Source: JBHGXV01 sp041920505 (GTDB lineage Bacteria; Bacillota; Bacilli; Brevibacillales; Brevibacillaceae). Taken from it: a stretch of DNA of 64,000 nt. The translations under genes and the position numbers were made by a program. Shown here one piece after another: positions 15,682-23,867 of the stretch. The stretch is taken from contig JBHGXV010000049.1 in assembly GCA_041920505.1 (NCBI GenBank), positions 62,001-126,000 on the forward strand. The letters are read 5' to 3'. The notes beneath the pieces were generated by a model that saw nothing but the letters and a program-made list of their open reading frames with translations, was not told the origin of the DNA and searched no databases. Each line of letters starts with the position of its first letter. The first letter of the stretch is position 1.

Positions 15682-16959
15682 CTACTCGACGAACTCGAAT
15701 TCGAAGTCTCCGATGCGCACGGTGTCGCCGTCCTTGGCCCCTCGTTCGCGCAGCGCCTGGTCGACGCCCATGTTGCGCATCATCCGGGCAAATCGCTGGA
15801 TGGAATCGTAACTGTTCAAATTGGTCATGCGCACCAGCTTCTCGATCTTTTCGCCGCTGACAACAAACACCTCGTTTTCTTTGCTGACGGTAAACGGAAC
15901 CGGTTTTGGTTCGGCACGGAAGACGACGCGTTCCTCCACCTGGGCCACTTCTTCCACCGCCGGTTTTTCCGGCAACGCGGCCAACAGGTCGGCTGCGGCG
16001 TACATCAATTCCTGCACGCCCTGTCTCGTGGCCGCCGAGATGGGGTAGACCGGCACATCCGGCACCCGCTCCCGGAAGCGGCGCAAGTGCTCCTGTGCTT
16101 CGGGCAAATCCATCTTGTTGGCCGCGACGATCTGCGGACGCTCCTCCAGACGGGCGTTGTACAGCTTCAATTCCTCGTTGATCTTCAGGTAGTCTTCGTG
16201 CGGATCGCGTCCCTCGGTCCCCGCCATGTCGATCACGTGGATGATCAGCCGCGTGCGCTCGACGTGGCGCAAAAATTGATGCCCCAGTCCGACGCCTTCG
16301 TGCGCGCCCTCGATCAACCCCGGCAAATCGGCCAGAACGAAACTGCGTTCGCCCAGATCGACCACCCCGAGGTTGGGCGTCAACGTCGTGAAGTGGTACG
16401 ACGCGATCTTCGGACGAGCGGCGGTCACGCTGGCCAACAGCGTCGATTTGCCGACGCTGGGGTAGCCGACCAGTCCGACATCGGCCAACAGCTTTAACTC
16501 CAGCACCACGTTGCGCTCCTGCCCCGGTTCGCCGTTTTCGGCAATCTCCGGCGCCGGGTTGGCCGCCGTGGCGAAGCGAATGTTGCCTCGGCCGCCGCGC
16601 CCTCCCTTGGCGATCACGGCGCGTTGTCCGTGCTCCACCAGGTCGGCAATCACTTCGTTGGTGTCCGCATCGATCACTGTCGTGCCAGGCGGAACCCTGA
16701 CGATCAAGTCCTCCGCTCCCGCGCCATGCTGGGATTTGTTGCGCCCGTTTTCCCCGCGCGGCGCCTTGAAGTGACGCTGATAGCGAAAGTCGACGAGCGT
16801 TCGCAACCCTTCGTCAACGACAAAAACGACGTCGCCCCCGCGTCCGCCGTCTCCTCCGGCGGGACCGCCCAGCGGCACGTACTTCTCGCGGCGAAACGCC
16901 ACCGCCCCGTTGCCGCCGTCCCCGCCCTTGACGTATATCTTTACCTGATCGACAAACAT
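15682..16959 (-). CDS. obg: Obg family GTPase
   Basis: A 425-residue ribosome-associated GTPase needed for growth and, in B. subtilis, for starting sporulation and the stress response. The glycine-rich Obg fold covers about residues 1-158 (VKIYVKGGDGGNGAVAFRRE). The G domain follows with G1 GYPSVGKST, G3 DLPGLIEGAHEG and G4 NKMD. A C-terminal OCT domain occupies about 340-425. The ATG at 16959 is preceded by GAGGTGG; the in-frame ATG at 16968 is too close to it. It is preceded by spo0B with 13 bases between, as in B. subtilis. Confidence 0.97.
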   Translation of the reverse strand: MFVDQVKIYVKGGDGGNGAVAFRREKYVPLGGPAGGDGGRGGDVVFVVDEGLRTLVDFRYQRHFKAPRGENGRNKSQHGAGAEDLIVRVPPGTTVIDADTNEVIADLVEHGQRAVIAKGGRGGRGNIRFATAANPAPEIAENGEPGQERNVVLELKLLADVGLVGYPSVGKSTLLASVTAARPKIASYHFTTLTPNLGVVDLGERSFVLADLPGLIEGAHEGVGLGHQFLRHVERTRLIIHVIDMAGTEGRDPHEDYLKINEELKLYNARLEERPQIVAANKMDLPEAQEHLRRFRERVPDVPVYPISAATRQGVQELMYAAADLLAALPEKPAVEEVAQVEERVVFRAEPKPVPFTVSKENEVFVVSGEKIEKLVRMTNLNSYDSIQRFARMMRNMGVDQALRERGAKDGDTVRIGDFEFEFVE

Positions 16960-16972
16960 GATGTCCACCTCT

Positions 16973-17557
16973 TTATGTTCGGCACGGAAACTCCATTTCC
17001 AGTACCCACTCGTCTTGAGCCTCTATGTATTTCGTGACAAGCGCGCCCATCGCCCTGCCCCTGTCTACCAGCTTTTCCACTTCCGGCCGGGCCGATGCCC
17101 GCAGGCGGCCGGCGAAATCAAAGCGAATCCGCACCGCCCCGTCTGACGGCGCGATCGAGACGAGCAGGCTCTCGCGTTCAAGCGGGTCGCCGTCGCGATG
17201 TGCCCGCACGGCAAACACCAGGCCGGTCACCAGCCGGAACAACCCGTACGAATCGGCCTTCAACGCCCGCAAATCGACGTGATCGCAAACCTCCGTTTCG
17301 AGCCGCAGATCATTATGCAGCGCGTTAAAGGTCAGGAAGAAGACGGACAGAAGCGGACAGTTTATGCGTGCGATCAAGCTCTCCTGGCGGGTTTCTTCCG
17401 TGACTCTTTTGAGATACGCTTCCCCTTCCTCGGGACGGCCCAATCGCAGATACCCGAGCAATACCTGTACGTGATTCAACCAGTCGTGCCGCTGCTGGTT
17501 CAGCACCTGAAGCAGCAGGTCGGCCTGGTCGGTAAATAGCTTCTGATCGTCGCTCAT
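16973..17557 (-). CDS. spo0B: Sporulation phosphotransferase Spo0B
   Basis: A 194-residue protein with the Spo0B layout: an N-terminal helical hairpin with the phospho-accepting His in QQRHDWLNHVQVLLGYLRLG (about residue 24), then a degenerate GHKL-like C-terminal domain lacking ATP-binding boxes. Spo0B relays phosphate from Spo0F to Spo0A in the sporulation phosphorelay. Length matches B. subtilis (192). It has its own promoter and forms a unit with obg. Confidence 0.9.
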   Translation of the reverse strand: MSDDQKLFTDQADLLLQVLNQQRHDWLNHVQVLLGYLRLGRPEEGEAYLKRVTEETRQESLIARINCPLLSVFFLTFNALHNDLRLETEVCDHVDLRALKADSYGLFRLVTGLVFAVRAHRDGDPLERESLLVSIAPSDGAVRIRFDFAGRLRASARPEVEKLVDRGRAMGALVTKYIEAQDEWVLEMEFPCRT

Positions 17558-17611
17558 CTTCCCCCACCCGATCCGTTAATTTCCCCTGTCGTTCGCGGCC
17601 CTCCATCCGTA

Positions 17612-17639
17612 TTGTAACACAAGCTGGCTTGACCGCAAA
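17612..17639 (-). promoter_or_regulatory. Sigma-A promoter of spo0B-obg
   Basis: On the minus strand TTGCGG (17639-17634), 16 bases, TACAAT (17617-17612). It starts within the T-run of the rpmA terminator, so the two units are tightly packed. Confidence 0.5.
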
Positions 17640-17668
17640 AAGAAAACCCAGCCGTTAAGCTGGGCTTT
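17637..17668 (-). terminator. Terminator of rplU-prp-rpmA
   Basis: A stem AAGCCCAGC/GCTGGGTT with a six-base loop is followed by TTCTTTTT on the minus strand, 20 bases after the rpmA stop. Confidence 0.85.
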
Positions 17669-17687
17669 GCTGACTGATGTTCTCGGC

Positions 17688-17990
17688 TTAGGCCTGTGCG
17701 GCAGTGACAGGCTCGATCACGACTTGTTTGCGATCGCGACCCAGACGTTTGAAGCGAACCACACCGTCCACTTTCGCGAACAGGGTGTCGTCGCCGCCGA
17801 TGCCTACGTTTGCACCCGGATAGATCTTGGTGCCGCGTTGACGAACGAGGATGTTCCCCGCTTTCACGAATTGACCGTCACCGCGTTTGGTGCCCAGGCG
17901 CTTCGCGATGGAATCGCGGCCGTTCTTGGTGGAACCTACCCCTTTTTTGGAGGCGAAGTATTGCAGATCCACAGTAAACAGCATCAACAT
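17688..17990 (-). CDS. rpmA: 50S ribosomal protein L27, with cleavable N-terminal extension
   Basis: A 100-residue L27. It carries the Firmicutes N-terminal extension MLMLFTVDLQYFASKKG, whose LQYF-A site is the cleavage point of the cysteine protease Prp; the mature protein begins ASKKGVGST, and that N-terminus reaches the peptidyl transferase centre. The start ATG at 17990 follows AAGGAGG. It overlaps the end of prp by seven bases, coupling protease and substrate. Confidence 0.97.
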   Translation of the reverse strand: MLMLFTVDLQYFASKKGVGSTKNGRDSIAKRLGTKRGDGQFVKAGNILVRQRGTKIYPGANVGIGGDDTLFAKVDGVVRFKRLGRDRKQVVIEPVTAAQA

Positions 17991-18343
17991 GGTTGTGCAC
18001 CTCCTTGCCATTTCGTATCTCGTACCGTAACGTATTCCCCGTACTGCTGCGATACGGCGTACAGGGATATGACCATCGTTTCTGCGAGCAACTGCAGTTT
18101 CTCGTGAAGCGCCTTCTCTTCAAGCGCGCGCACGCTCCAGCGGAGAAACCCGCCGCCTCGTTCCGCCCGCTCTACGTCGGGCACAATCCCGACGAGAGGA
18201 TGAACCGCGTTCAAGATGCCGAAACTGATGCCCGACACGGCGGAACAGACAATGTCCTGGCCGTATTCGGCCGCTTGCGCGTGGCCTGAAAGGGTGATCT
18301 CTTCAATCCCGTGTTCGCTGCGTTTGACGTGGACCACGATCAT
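17984..18343 (-). CDS. prp: Ribosomal-processing cysteine protease Prp
   Basis: A 119-residue YsxB/Prp protein. The catalytic His is in LSGHAQAAEYGQ (about residue 21) and the catalytic Cys in DIVCSAVSGISFG (about residue 33), in the expected order and spacing. Prp removes the L27 N-terminal extension, whose gene follows directly. The start ATG at 18343 has a GGTGA upstream, 15 bases after the rplU stop. Confidence 0.93.
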   Translation of the reverse strand: MIVVHVKRSEHGIEEITLSGHAQAAEYGQDIVCSAVSGISFGILNAVHPLVGIVPDVERAERGGGFLRWSVRALEEKALHEKLQLLAETMVISLYAVSQQYGEYVTVRDTKWQGGAQPC

Positions 18344-18357
18344 GACGTCACCAGGCT

Positions 18358-18669
18358 TTACGCGTTGATCTTTTCGATCACAACTTTGCTGTACGGTTGA
18401 CGGTGACCTTGTTTGCGACGGTAGTTTTTCTTGGCTTTGTATTTGTACACGATCACTTTTTGCCCTTTGCCGTGTTTTTCTACTTTGCCGGTTACCGTTG
18501 CGCCAGCCACAGTCGGAGTGCCGGCTGTGACTTTGCCGTCTTTGCTGACAAACAGCACTTTGTCGAAGGTAACGGTTTCGCCTTCGTTTACAGGCAGTTT
18601 CTCGATGTAGAGAACAGCGCCCTCTTCCACTTTGTACTGCTTGCCGCCGGTTTCGATAATTGCGTACAT
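18358..18669 (-). CDS. rplU: 50S ribosomal protein L21
   Basis: A 103-residue L21 (MYAIIETGGKQYKVEEG at the N-terminus, VYKYKAKKNYRRKQGHRQ in the C-terminal half, which binds 23S rRNA). The start ATG at 18669 follows GGGAGGTG. It is the first gene of rplU-prp-rpmA, with a promoter over the end of the RNase G gene and a 125-base structured leader. Confidence 0.97.
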   Translation of the reverse strand: MYAIIETGGKQYKVEEGAVLYIEKLPVNEGETVTFDKVLFVSKDGKVTAGTPTVAGATVTGKVEKHGKGQKVIVYKYKAKKNYRRKQGHRQPYSKVVIEKINA

Positions 18670-18794
18670 GGTGTTGCACCTCCCTATACTCAGACTCGCC
18701 TCTACAGGTGCGATCCGCTTCGCGCGCATCGGCTTGGCAACCTGGTTCGAGCGGTTACAGCATGCTTGAGGTGACAAGCATATCTGCGTGAACA
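18670..18794 (-). ncRNA. Probable ribosomal protein L21 leader RNA
   Basis: The stretch between the rplU promoter and its start codon is about 125 bases and can fold: a perfect ATGCTTG/CAAGCAT hairpin, then AACC/GGTT around CGCTCGAACCA. Firmicutes have a known L21 leader motif here that gives autogenous control. I recognise the position and general form, not every consensus base. Confidence 0.5.
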
Positions 18795-18800
18795 AACAAT

Positions 18801-18830
18801 AGGATAGCACAAATCCTGGACATTCGTCAA
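18801..18830 (-). promoter_or_regulatory. Sigma-A promoter of rplU-prp-rpmA
   Basis: On the minus strand TTGACG (18830-18825), 18 bases, TATCCT (18806-18801). It overlaps the stop codon of the upstream RNase G gene. Confidence 0.6.
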
Positions 18831-20368
18831 TGGCCGTCTTTTGAATCACCGTCCGGCCCAAGAAGCTGGCCGCGCAATGCCGCCGCCCGCCGCTCCCCTT
18901 CCCCGGCCGAACCGGCATACGCGATCCGGTACCGGCCGGGCGTCATCCCTTCCCGCGCGACGACGTGCACCGCGATGCCCAGCTCGCCGGCAAGCCGCGC
19001 CGCTTCGCCGCCCTCGGCCAGCAAGGCAGCCAGGTCGGATGCGGCCTCGACCACCACCGCCTCGATCTCGCGCTGTCTGACCGAGGCGCGCACTTCCTGC
19101 TCCAGCCGAAAGAGCGCTTCCGCGCCGGACAACACCCGTCCCCTGCCGTCACAGACAGGACAGGGACGGGTAAGCGCGTCCGACAGGTTTTGCCTGATCT
19201 TTTTGCGGGTCATCTCCACCAGTCCCAACCGGGTGATGCCGAGCACAACCGTTGTCGTCCGGTCGCGGGCCAGCGCGGCTTGAAGGGCGGCAAGCACCCG
19301 CTCCCGGCTGGCTTGCGAGTTCATGTCGATGAAGTCGATGATCACGATTCCGCCGATATCGCGCAGCCGCAGTTGGCGGGCGATCTCCTCCGCCGCCTCC
19401 AGATTGGCGCGTGTTACTGTTTCTTCCAGTCGCTGCCCGCCCGCTCCGGTAAACCGGCCGGTGTTGACGTCGATAACGGTCATCGCCTCCGTCTGGTCGA
19501 TCACGAGAAACCCGCCGCTTTTCAGCGGGACGTGCCGCTTGAGCGCCTTGTCAATCTCGGCGTCCACGCCGTATGCGGCAAACAGCGGCGTCTTGCCCTG
19601 GTAAAACCTCACGCGGTCGGCCCGTTCGGGGTGAAAGGCGCGGACCGTCTGTTTCACCCGCTCCAGCACGGCCAACCGGTCGACAATCAGTTCGTCCACA
19701 TCGTCGGCAAACAGGTCCCGCACCACCCGGACAGGCAGGTCGGCGTCGCGGTACACCAGGCACGGCGGTTTCTTCTCCTTGCCTTGCGCGAGCGCATCCG
19801 CCCAGACCTCCCGCAGGTAGGCTAGTTCGGCGGCCAGCCGCTCCCGGTCCGCTCCTTCGGCCATCGTCCGCAGGATGACGCCTTCGCTTTCGTCAATCAG
19901 TTCTCTCGCCACGGCCTCCAACCGCTTGCGCTCCCGCTCGTCCAGGATGCGGCGCGAGACCGACACTTGCCCGCCGTACGGCATGTACACCAGCATCCGG
20001 CCCGTCAGGCTGATCTGTGTCGTGACGCGCGGGGCCTTGCTGCCAAACGCCTCTTTGGTCACTTCCACCAGCAATTCCTGGCCGTTGTGGACCAGTTCGC
20101 GGATGTTCGGCTTCTCCCGGCCGCCCCGCGTCTTGTGGAAAGCGGGCGGCAGCGCGTCGTCTATGTATAAAAACGCGTTTTTCTTTTGGCCGATGTCGAC
20201 AAACGCCGCCTGCATCCCGGAAAGGACGTTGTCGACGCGCGCCCGGTAGATGTTTCCCACCAGCGACTCGGTCTCGCCGGTTTCCGCGTGCAATTCAACC
20301 AGCCGATCCGCCTCCAGCACGGCCACGCGCGTCTGTCCGTTTTCCGCACTGATCAGGATTCGCTTCAC
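18827..20368 (-). CDS. rng: Ribonuclease G/E family endoribonuclease
   Basis: A 513-residue RNase E/G catalytic protein without the long scaffold tail of RNase E. The start is GTG at 20368. An S1-like domain lies at about residues 35-120 (NIYRARVDNVLSGMQAAFVDIG). The catalytic Mg-binding acids are in MTVIDVNTGRF and IIDFIDMNSQAS. The zinc-link Cys pair is in CPVCDGRGRVL. It processes rRNA and mRNA. The position between spoIVFB and rplU is common in Bacillales other than B. subtilis. Confidence 0.93.
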   Translation of the reverse strand: MKRILISAENGQTRVAVLEADRLVELHAETGETESLVGNIYRARVDNVLSGMQAAFVDIGQKKNAFLYIDDALPPAFHKTRGGREKPNIRELVHNGQELLVEVTKEAFGSKAPRVTTQISLTGRMLVYMPYGGQVSVSRRILDERERKRLEAVARELIDESEGVILRTMAEGADRERLAAELAYLREVWADALAQGKEKKPPCLVYRDADLPVRVVRDLFADDVDELIVDRLAVLERVKQTVRAFHPERADRVRFYQGKTPLFAAYGVDAEIDKALKRHVPLKSGGFLVIDQTEAMTVIDVNTGRFTGAGGQRLEETVTRANLEAAEEIARQLRLRDIGGIVIIDFIDMNSQASRERVLAALQAALARDRTTTVVLGITRLGLVEMTRKKIRQNLSDALTRPCPVCDGRGRVLSGAEALFRLEQEVRASVRQREIEAVVVEAASDLAALLAEGGEAARLAGELGIAVHVVAREGMTPGRYRIAYAGSAGEGERRAAALRGQLLGPDGDSKDGH

Positions 20369-20448
20369 GCGCTTGCCCCCCTTTCCCGAATCGACTTCTG
20401 GACAGGTTTATTTTCAAGCAAAAGAACTCCTTTGTCAAAAGGGGGGCG

Positions 20449-21288
20449 TTACAACAACTGCCCGATGGCCGCGTCGTGCTTGCGCTCCACCAGCAAGGCG
20501 TGCAGCACCTGCCGTTCGGACAGCCATCCTGGGTGGCCGCGTACCGAAAACAAATGGTAGCAGCCTTTGCGCAACTGTTGGCAAGCCTGCATCACCGTCG
20601 TCGTCGGCTCCAGCGGAACCGTACGCAGTCTGGGTGCGGCCGGCTCGCCCGTGTGCTTGCCCATCAAAAAGCGGATGAACAGATACGGAAAGCGCTGAAA
20701 CGCCTGCACGTTCAGGATCGCCAAGTAGGTAGCCACCGCCATCAGGTTCAGATGCAGCGAGTAGGCGGCACATCCGAGCAACAGGGCGGCCAAGAGGCTG
20801 CTTGCCCCAAGCGACGCCAAAGCCGCCTGCCGGTACGGCAGGCGAAAACAGAGCAAGGCCTGGACAATCCGTCCCCCGTCGAGCGGCCAGATCGGCAACA
20901 GATTAAATCCGGCGATCATCAGGTTGCTGTCGACGAAAAACCGGGTCCACTCCGTCGTCCAGACACCGAAGCGCCAAAACAACAGCGAGACGAAAATCAT
21001 CGCCACGTTCATGAACGGGCCGGCCAGGGCGACCACCATCTCGTCGAGCGGATCGCAGGCCGCCTCGTCCTCGACTTTAGCCACCCCGCCAAACGGCAGC
21101 AGTTGAATCTCGGTCACGCGCCAGCCGACTTCGCGCGCGACCGCGACGTGCCCCAGTTCGTGGACGAAGACAATCAAAAACAGGGTGAGCGTCTCGATAA
21201 AATACCCTGCCGCGACCGACAGTCCGACGACCGCCCAGAACAGCAGGTGGATGCGCACGCGAATCCCGAACAGGCGCCCGTCAGTCAA
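20449..21288 (-). CDS. spoIVFB: Stage IV sporulation protease SpoIVFB
   Basis: A 279-residue S2P (M50B) intramembrane metalloprotease that cleaves pro-sigma-K in the mother cell. The zinc motif HELGHVAVA is near residue 44 and the third ligand is in NLLPIWPLDGGR. Six membrane segments and a C-terminal CBS-like domain (VPLEPTTTVMQACQQLRKG, about 225-279) fit the family. The start is TTG at 21288, eight bases inside spoIVFA, with no clear ribosome site, so it depends on translational coupling. Confidence 0.93.
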   Translation of the reverse strand: MTDGRLFGIRVRIHLLFWAVVGLSVAAGYFIETLTLFLIVFVHELGHVAVAREVGWRVTEIQLLPFGGVAKVEDEAACDPLDEMVVALAGPFMNVAMIFVSLLFWRFGVWTTEWTRFFVDSNLMIAGFNLLPIWPLDGGRIVQALLCFRLPYRQAALASLGASSLLAALLLGCAAYSLHLNLMAVATYLAILNVQAFQRFPYLFIRFLMGKHTGEPAAPRLRTVPLEPTTTVMQACQQLRKGCYHLFSVRGHPGWLSERQVLHALLVERKHDAAIGQLL

Positions 21289-22063
21289 CGGGGATCACGC
21301 TCATCGGGTCCACAAACCGGTCCATCTCCCGCATCGCCAGGTAGAGATAGCGCGACGAGGCGGCAAACGGTTTGGCCGTTCCCACCACCACACCCGGTTT
21401 CACCCAATCGTTTGTTTCCACCCGGGCCCTCTCCAGATTGCCGTACCACACCTCCCGACCGCCGCCTTGCTGCACCACCACCGTCAGCCCAAACCCCGGC
21501 TTCTCGCCAACATACGTCACCCAGCCGATCTCGCCGTTGGGCACGTCTCCCGTGGGGCCGACGTCGACGATCATCCGCGTGCTCGCCGGGTCAAACGGCT
21601 TGACCACCCGCCACGACTGCGGCATTTGCCAGGCTCGGGCGTTCGCCACAACCGCATCTTTCTGGGTTGACGTAATCGTCGGCAACACAGTCGGCAACTG
21701 GTGAAAACGGGACTCGTACCAGGCGGCCACCCCGGCAAAGTTAAAATCGCGGGTCATGACCGATCGGGCCCCCTCTTTCCAACTAGCCGGCAGCGGCATC
21801 GACGTTTGGAACAATAGATAAGCCGCGCCGAGCAACAAAAGGGAGAGAAACACCTGTACCCCGAGCGTCTCCTGCGGAGGGATACCCGGCAACCGGCCGT
21901 TGCCCGCGTCGGACTGAACACCCAGCGGCGAAGGCACGTACGCGTCCTCGACCGGATCACTCAGTTCGTGCCAGTACGGCGGCAAGCTGTCCCTTGTCCG
22001 GGTGCGGATGTGTTCCATCCGCTCGCGCCGCCGTTTTTTTACGCGCTCCACTTCTTCAAACAT
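21281..22063 (-). CDS. spoIVFA: Stage IV sporulation protein SpoIVFA
   Basis: A 260-residue protein with a basic cytoplasmic N-terminus (VKKRRRERMEHIR), one membrane segment at about 72-92 and a C-terminal LytM/M23-like domain (GWVTYVGEKPGFGLTVVV) without the full set of zinc ligands. It anchors and holds SpoIVFB inactive until the SpoIVB signal arrives. ATG 22063 is preferred over 22069 because GGAGGGG is nine bases upstream of the former. A sigma-E-like promoter precedes it. Confidence 0.9.
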   Translation of the reverse strand: MFEEVERVKKRRRERMEHIRTRTRDSLPPYWHELSDPVEDAYVPSPLGVQSDAGNGRLPGIPPQETLGVQVFLSLLLLGAAYLLFQTSMPLPASWKEGARSVMTRDFNFAGVAAWYESRFHQLPTVLPTITSTQKDAVVANARAWQMPQSWRVVKPFDPASTRMIVDVGPTGDVPNGEIGWVTYVGEKPGFGLTVVVQQGGGREVWYGNLERARVETNDWVKPGVVVGTAKPFAASSRYLYLAMREMDRFVDPMSVIPVD

Positions 22064-22094
22064 GGCCATCCCCTCCGAGCCGTCAATTGGTACA

Positions 22095-22124
22095 TCTTTA
22101 TGACTTGTCTACCCGCTTTATGAC
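22095..22124 (-). promoter_or_regulatory. Candidate sigma-E promoter of spoIVFAB
   Basis: On the minus strand GTCATAAA (22124-22117), 14 bases, CATAAAGA (22102-22095), close to the sigma-E consensus in both boxes and in spacing. Mother-cell sigma-E control of spoIVF is established in B. subtilis. Confidence 0.5.
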
Positions 22125-22161
22125 GGCCCGGGCAACCTTCAGGCGCCTCTGTCTCCCACGC

Positions 22162-22195
22162 AAAAAAGCAGCCCCTCCGAAGAGAGACTGCTTTT
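22162..22195 (-). terminator. Terminator of the cold-shock gene
   Basis: A GCAG/CTGC-based stem with an imperfect extension (GCAGTCTC against GGGGCTGC) is followed by six T residues on the minus strand, just past the csp stop. Confidence 0.75.
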
Positions 22196-22210
22196 CATCC
22201 CGGTCAACGA

Positions 22211-22411
22211 TTACAGTTTGACTACGTTGGCAGCTTGAGGACCGCGGCTGCCTTGAACGATTTCAAATTCAACCTTTTGTCCTTCTTCCAGGGTTTTGAA
22301 ACCTTGGGTTTGGATCGCGCTGTAGTGAACGAACACGTCTTCGCCGCCCTCTACTTGGATGAAGCCAAAACCTTTCTCCGCGTTAAACCATTTTACAGTA
22401 CCTTGTTGCAT
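22211..22411 (-). CDS. Cold-shock protein, CspA family
   Basis: A 66-residue single-domain RNA chaperone. RNP1 KGFGFIQV and RNP2 VFVHYSAI are intact. The start ATG at 22411 follows GGGAGG. It is monocistronic, with its own promoter at 22602-22630, a leader of about 185 bases with two hairpins, and a terminator. Which Csp paralogue it is cannot be said. Its first codons (GUAAAAUGGUUUAAC) can pair with the 5' end of its own leader. Confidence 0.95.
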   Translation of the reverse strand: MQQGTVKWFNAEKGFGFIQVEGGEDVFVHYSAIQTQGFKTLEEGQKVEFEIVQGSRGPQAANVVKL

Positions 22412-22595
22412 GGAAAAACCTCCCAAAAATGCGCCGGTTTCCGGCGAAAATGCGTTAACCTTTTACCAATACGTTCTTTCATGTACGGAAAAAGCCGTGC
22501 CCCAAGAGATTTGATCACATGGTGACGTATCTCCAAAGGGTACGGCTTATCATCCAATCCATCAAATCACTTTAGGTAAGTAAAATGGTTAACTT
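22412..22595 (-). promoter_or_regulatory. Long structured csp leader with two hairpins and switch-like pairings
   Basis: From the predicted transcription start the RNA begins near GUUAACCAUUUUAC (22593-22580). Next comes a large terminator-like hairpin (22547-22493), then GUAAAAGGUUAAC (22466-22454), complementary to the 5' end, then a perfect CGCCGG-AAA-CCGGCG hairpin (22446-22432) followed by five T residues just before the ribosome site. The coding copy GUAAAAUGGUUUAAC (22396-22382) competes for the same 5' segment. This looks like a cold- or antitermination-controlled leader; the mechanism is inferred. Confidence 0.5.
22488..22547 (-). terminator. Hairpin with T-run inside the csp leader
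   Basis: Arms 22529-22547 and 22493-22510 share AGCCGT, CCC and GAGAT pairings around an 18-base loop, followed on the minus strand by five T residues. It lies downstream of the csp promoter and upstream of the gene, so it is either an attenuator or a terminator for rodA read-through. Confidence 0.5.
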
Positions 22596-22601
22596 AGATT
22601 G

Positions 22602-22630
22602 ATTCTACCACAAAAGAATCCGTTTGTCAC
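22602..22630 (-). promoter_or_regulatory. Sigma-A promoter of the csp gene
   Basis: On the minus strand GTGACA (22630-22625), 17 bases, TAGAAT (22607-22602), five of six matches in each box. It starts 20 bases after the rodA stop. Confidence 0.65.
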
Positions 22631-22649
22631 GGTTTTGTTTCTTGTTTTT

Positions 22650-23783
22650 TTAATCAAACCGCAGTTTCTGGTTTCGCATCCCGATGTTAAGCACGACGCC
22701 GATGATCAGGAAGTTGGTGATCAGCGAACTGCCCCCGTAACTGATGAACGGCAGCGGAATCCCGGTGATCGGCATGAGCTGGATGGTCATCCCGATGTTT
22801 TCAAACACCTGGACGGTCAGCATGCCGACGACGCCGGAAATCACGTACGAACCAAACGGATCATGCGTCTCCATCCCGATTCGGATCATGCGATAGATCA
22901 GGAGAAAGAACAGAATCATCAACACCCCCGCACCGATGAAGCCCATCTTTTCGGCGATGACGGTGAAGATGAAGTCGCTCTCCCCGACCGGCACCCAGCC
23001 GTAACTGGCCTGCGTCGGCGTGGTGACCCCTTTTCCGGTCAACTGGCCGGAGCCGATGGCGATCAGCGACTGGATCAACTGAAAGCCGCTCTTCTGCGCG
23101 TCCAGGTACGGATTGAGCCAGTAGACGATCCGATCCCACTGGTACGGCTTGATGATCTTGAAAAACAAGGGCTGATCGAACTGGTACAAGAGCGTCATGC
23201 CCGCGAAGAACAGGCCGAACAGCCCGCCGAAAAACGCCGCGTGCCGAAGTCTGAGGCCGCCCGCGATCAGCATCGCCATCATGATCCCGACGAACACCAT
23301 CGCCGTACCCAGGTCGGGTTGCTTCAGAATCAACACCAGCGCCAGGCCGAACAGCGCACAAGGCAGCGCCAGCCGGGAAAAGGTTTGGACGGCCTTGCCG
23401 TATATTTCCTGCTGTTTGGTCAGACAGCGGGCGACGGCGATAATCACAAACAGTTTCATCAGCTCCGACGGCTGGAACAAAATCGGGCCGAGGTTATACC
23501 AACTGGAGGCGCCGTTGCGCTCCGGCGTAAACAGCACCCCGATCAACAGCACCACTCCGAAGGCATACAGGATGTACGCCAGCCCGTAATACAGCCGGTA
23601 GTCGATCAGCAAAGAGACGAACAGGATGCCAAAACCGACGAAATACCAGAGGACTTGCTTGGTGGCCACCTCCATCCCCGCCGCCGAACCGGAGATCCCC
23701 AGGTAGCTGAACACGCCCAATCCCAGAAGAATCAGCAAGATTGTCCAATCCAACTGCTTCAACTGTCTTTTTTCCAGGTTCAC
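22650..23783 (-). CDS. rodA: SEDS peptidoglycan glycosyltransferase RodA
   Basis: A 377-residue SEDS polymerase with about ten membrane helices that builds lateral wall glycan with a class B PBP. Family marks are NGASSWYNLGPILFQPSEL, LKQPDLGTAM (with the conserved catalytic Asp region), VGESDFIFTVIAEK and PLPFISYGGSS. RodA is preferred over FtsW because of its place beside the min and mre genes and the lack of a division-type context. The start is GTG at 23783. Confidence 0.92.
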   Translation of the reverse strand: MNLEKRQLKQLDWTILLILLGLGVFSYLGISGSAAGMEVATKQVLWYFVGFGILFVSLLIDYRLYYGLAYILYAFGVVLLIGVLFTPERNGASSWYNLGPILFQPSELMKLFVIIAVARCLTKQQEIYGKAVQTFSRLALPCALFGLALVLILKQPDLGTAMVFVGIMMAMLIAGGLRLRHAAFFGGLFGLFFAGMTLLYQFDQPLFFKIIKPYQWDRIVYWLNPYLDAQKSGFQLIQSLIAIGSGQLTGKGVTTPTQASYGWVPVGESDFIFTVIAEKMGFIGAGVLMILFFLLIYRMIRIGMETHDPFGSYVISGVVGMLTVQVFENIGMTIQLMPITGIPLPFISYGGSSLITNFLIIGVVLNIGMRNQKLRFD

Positions 23784-23833
23784 CTTTACTCCCCCACTCC
23801 CGCAACAACCTTATACAGGACGGCATGTCAGCC

Positions 23834-23863
23834 AAAAAAAGAAACAGGAGTCAGCCCCTGTTC
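23834..23863 (-). terminator. Terminator after minD
   Basis: A six-bp stem AACAGG/CCTGTT with an eight-base loop is followed by TCTTTTTTT on the minus strand, directly after the minD stop. It splits rodA from the upstream min/mre genes. Confidence 0.75.
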
Positions 23864-23867
23864 CGTC

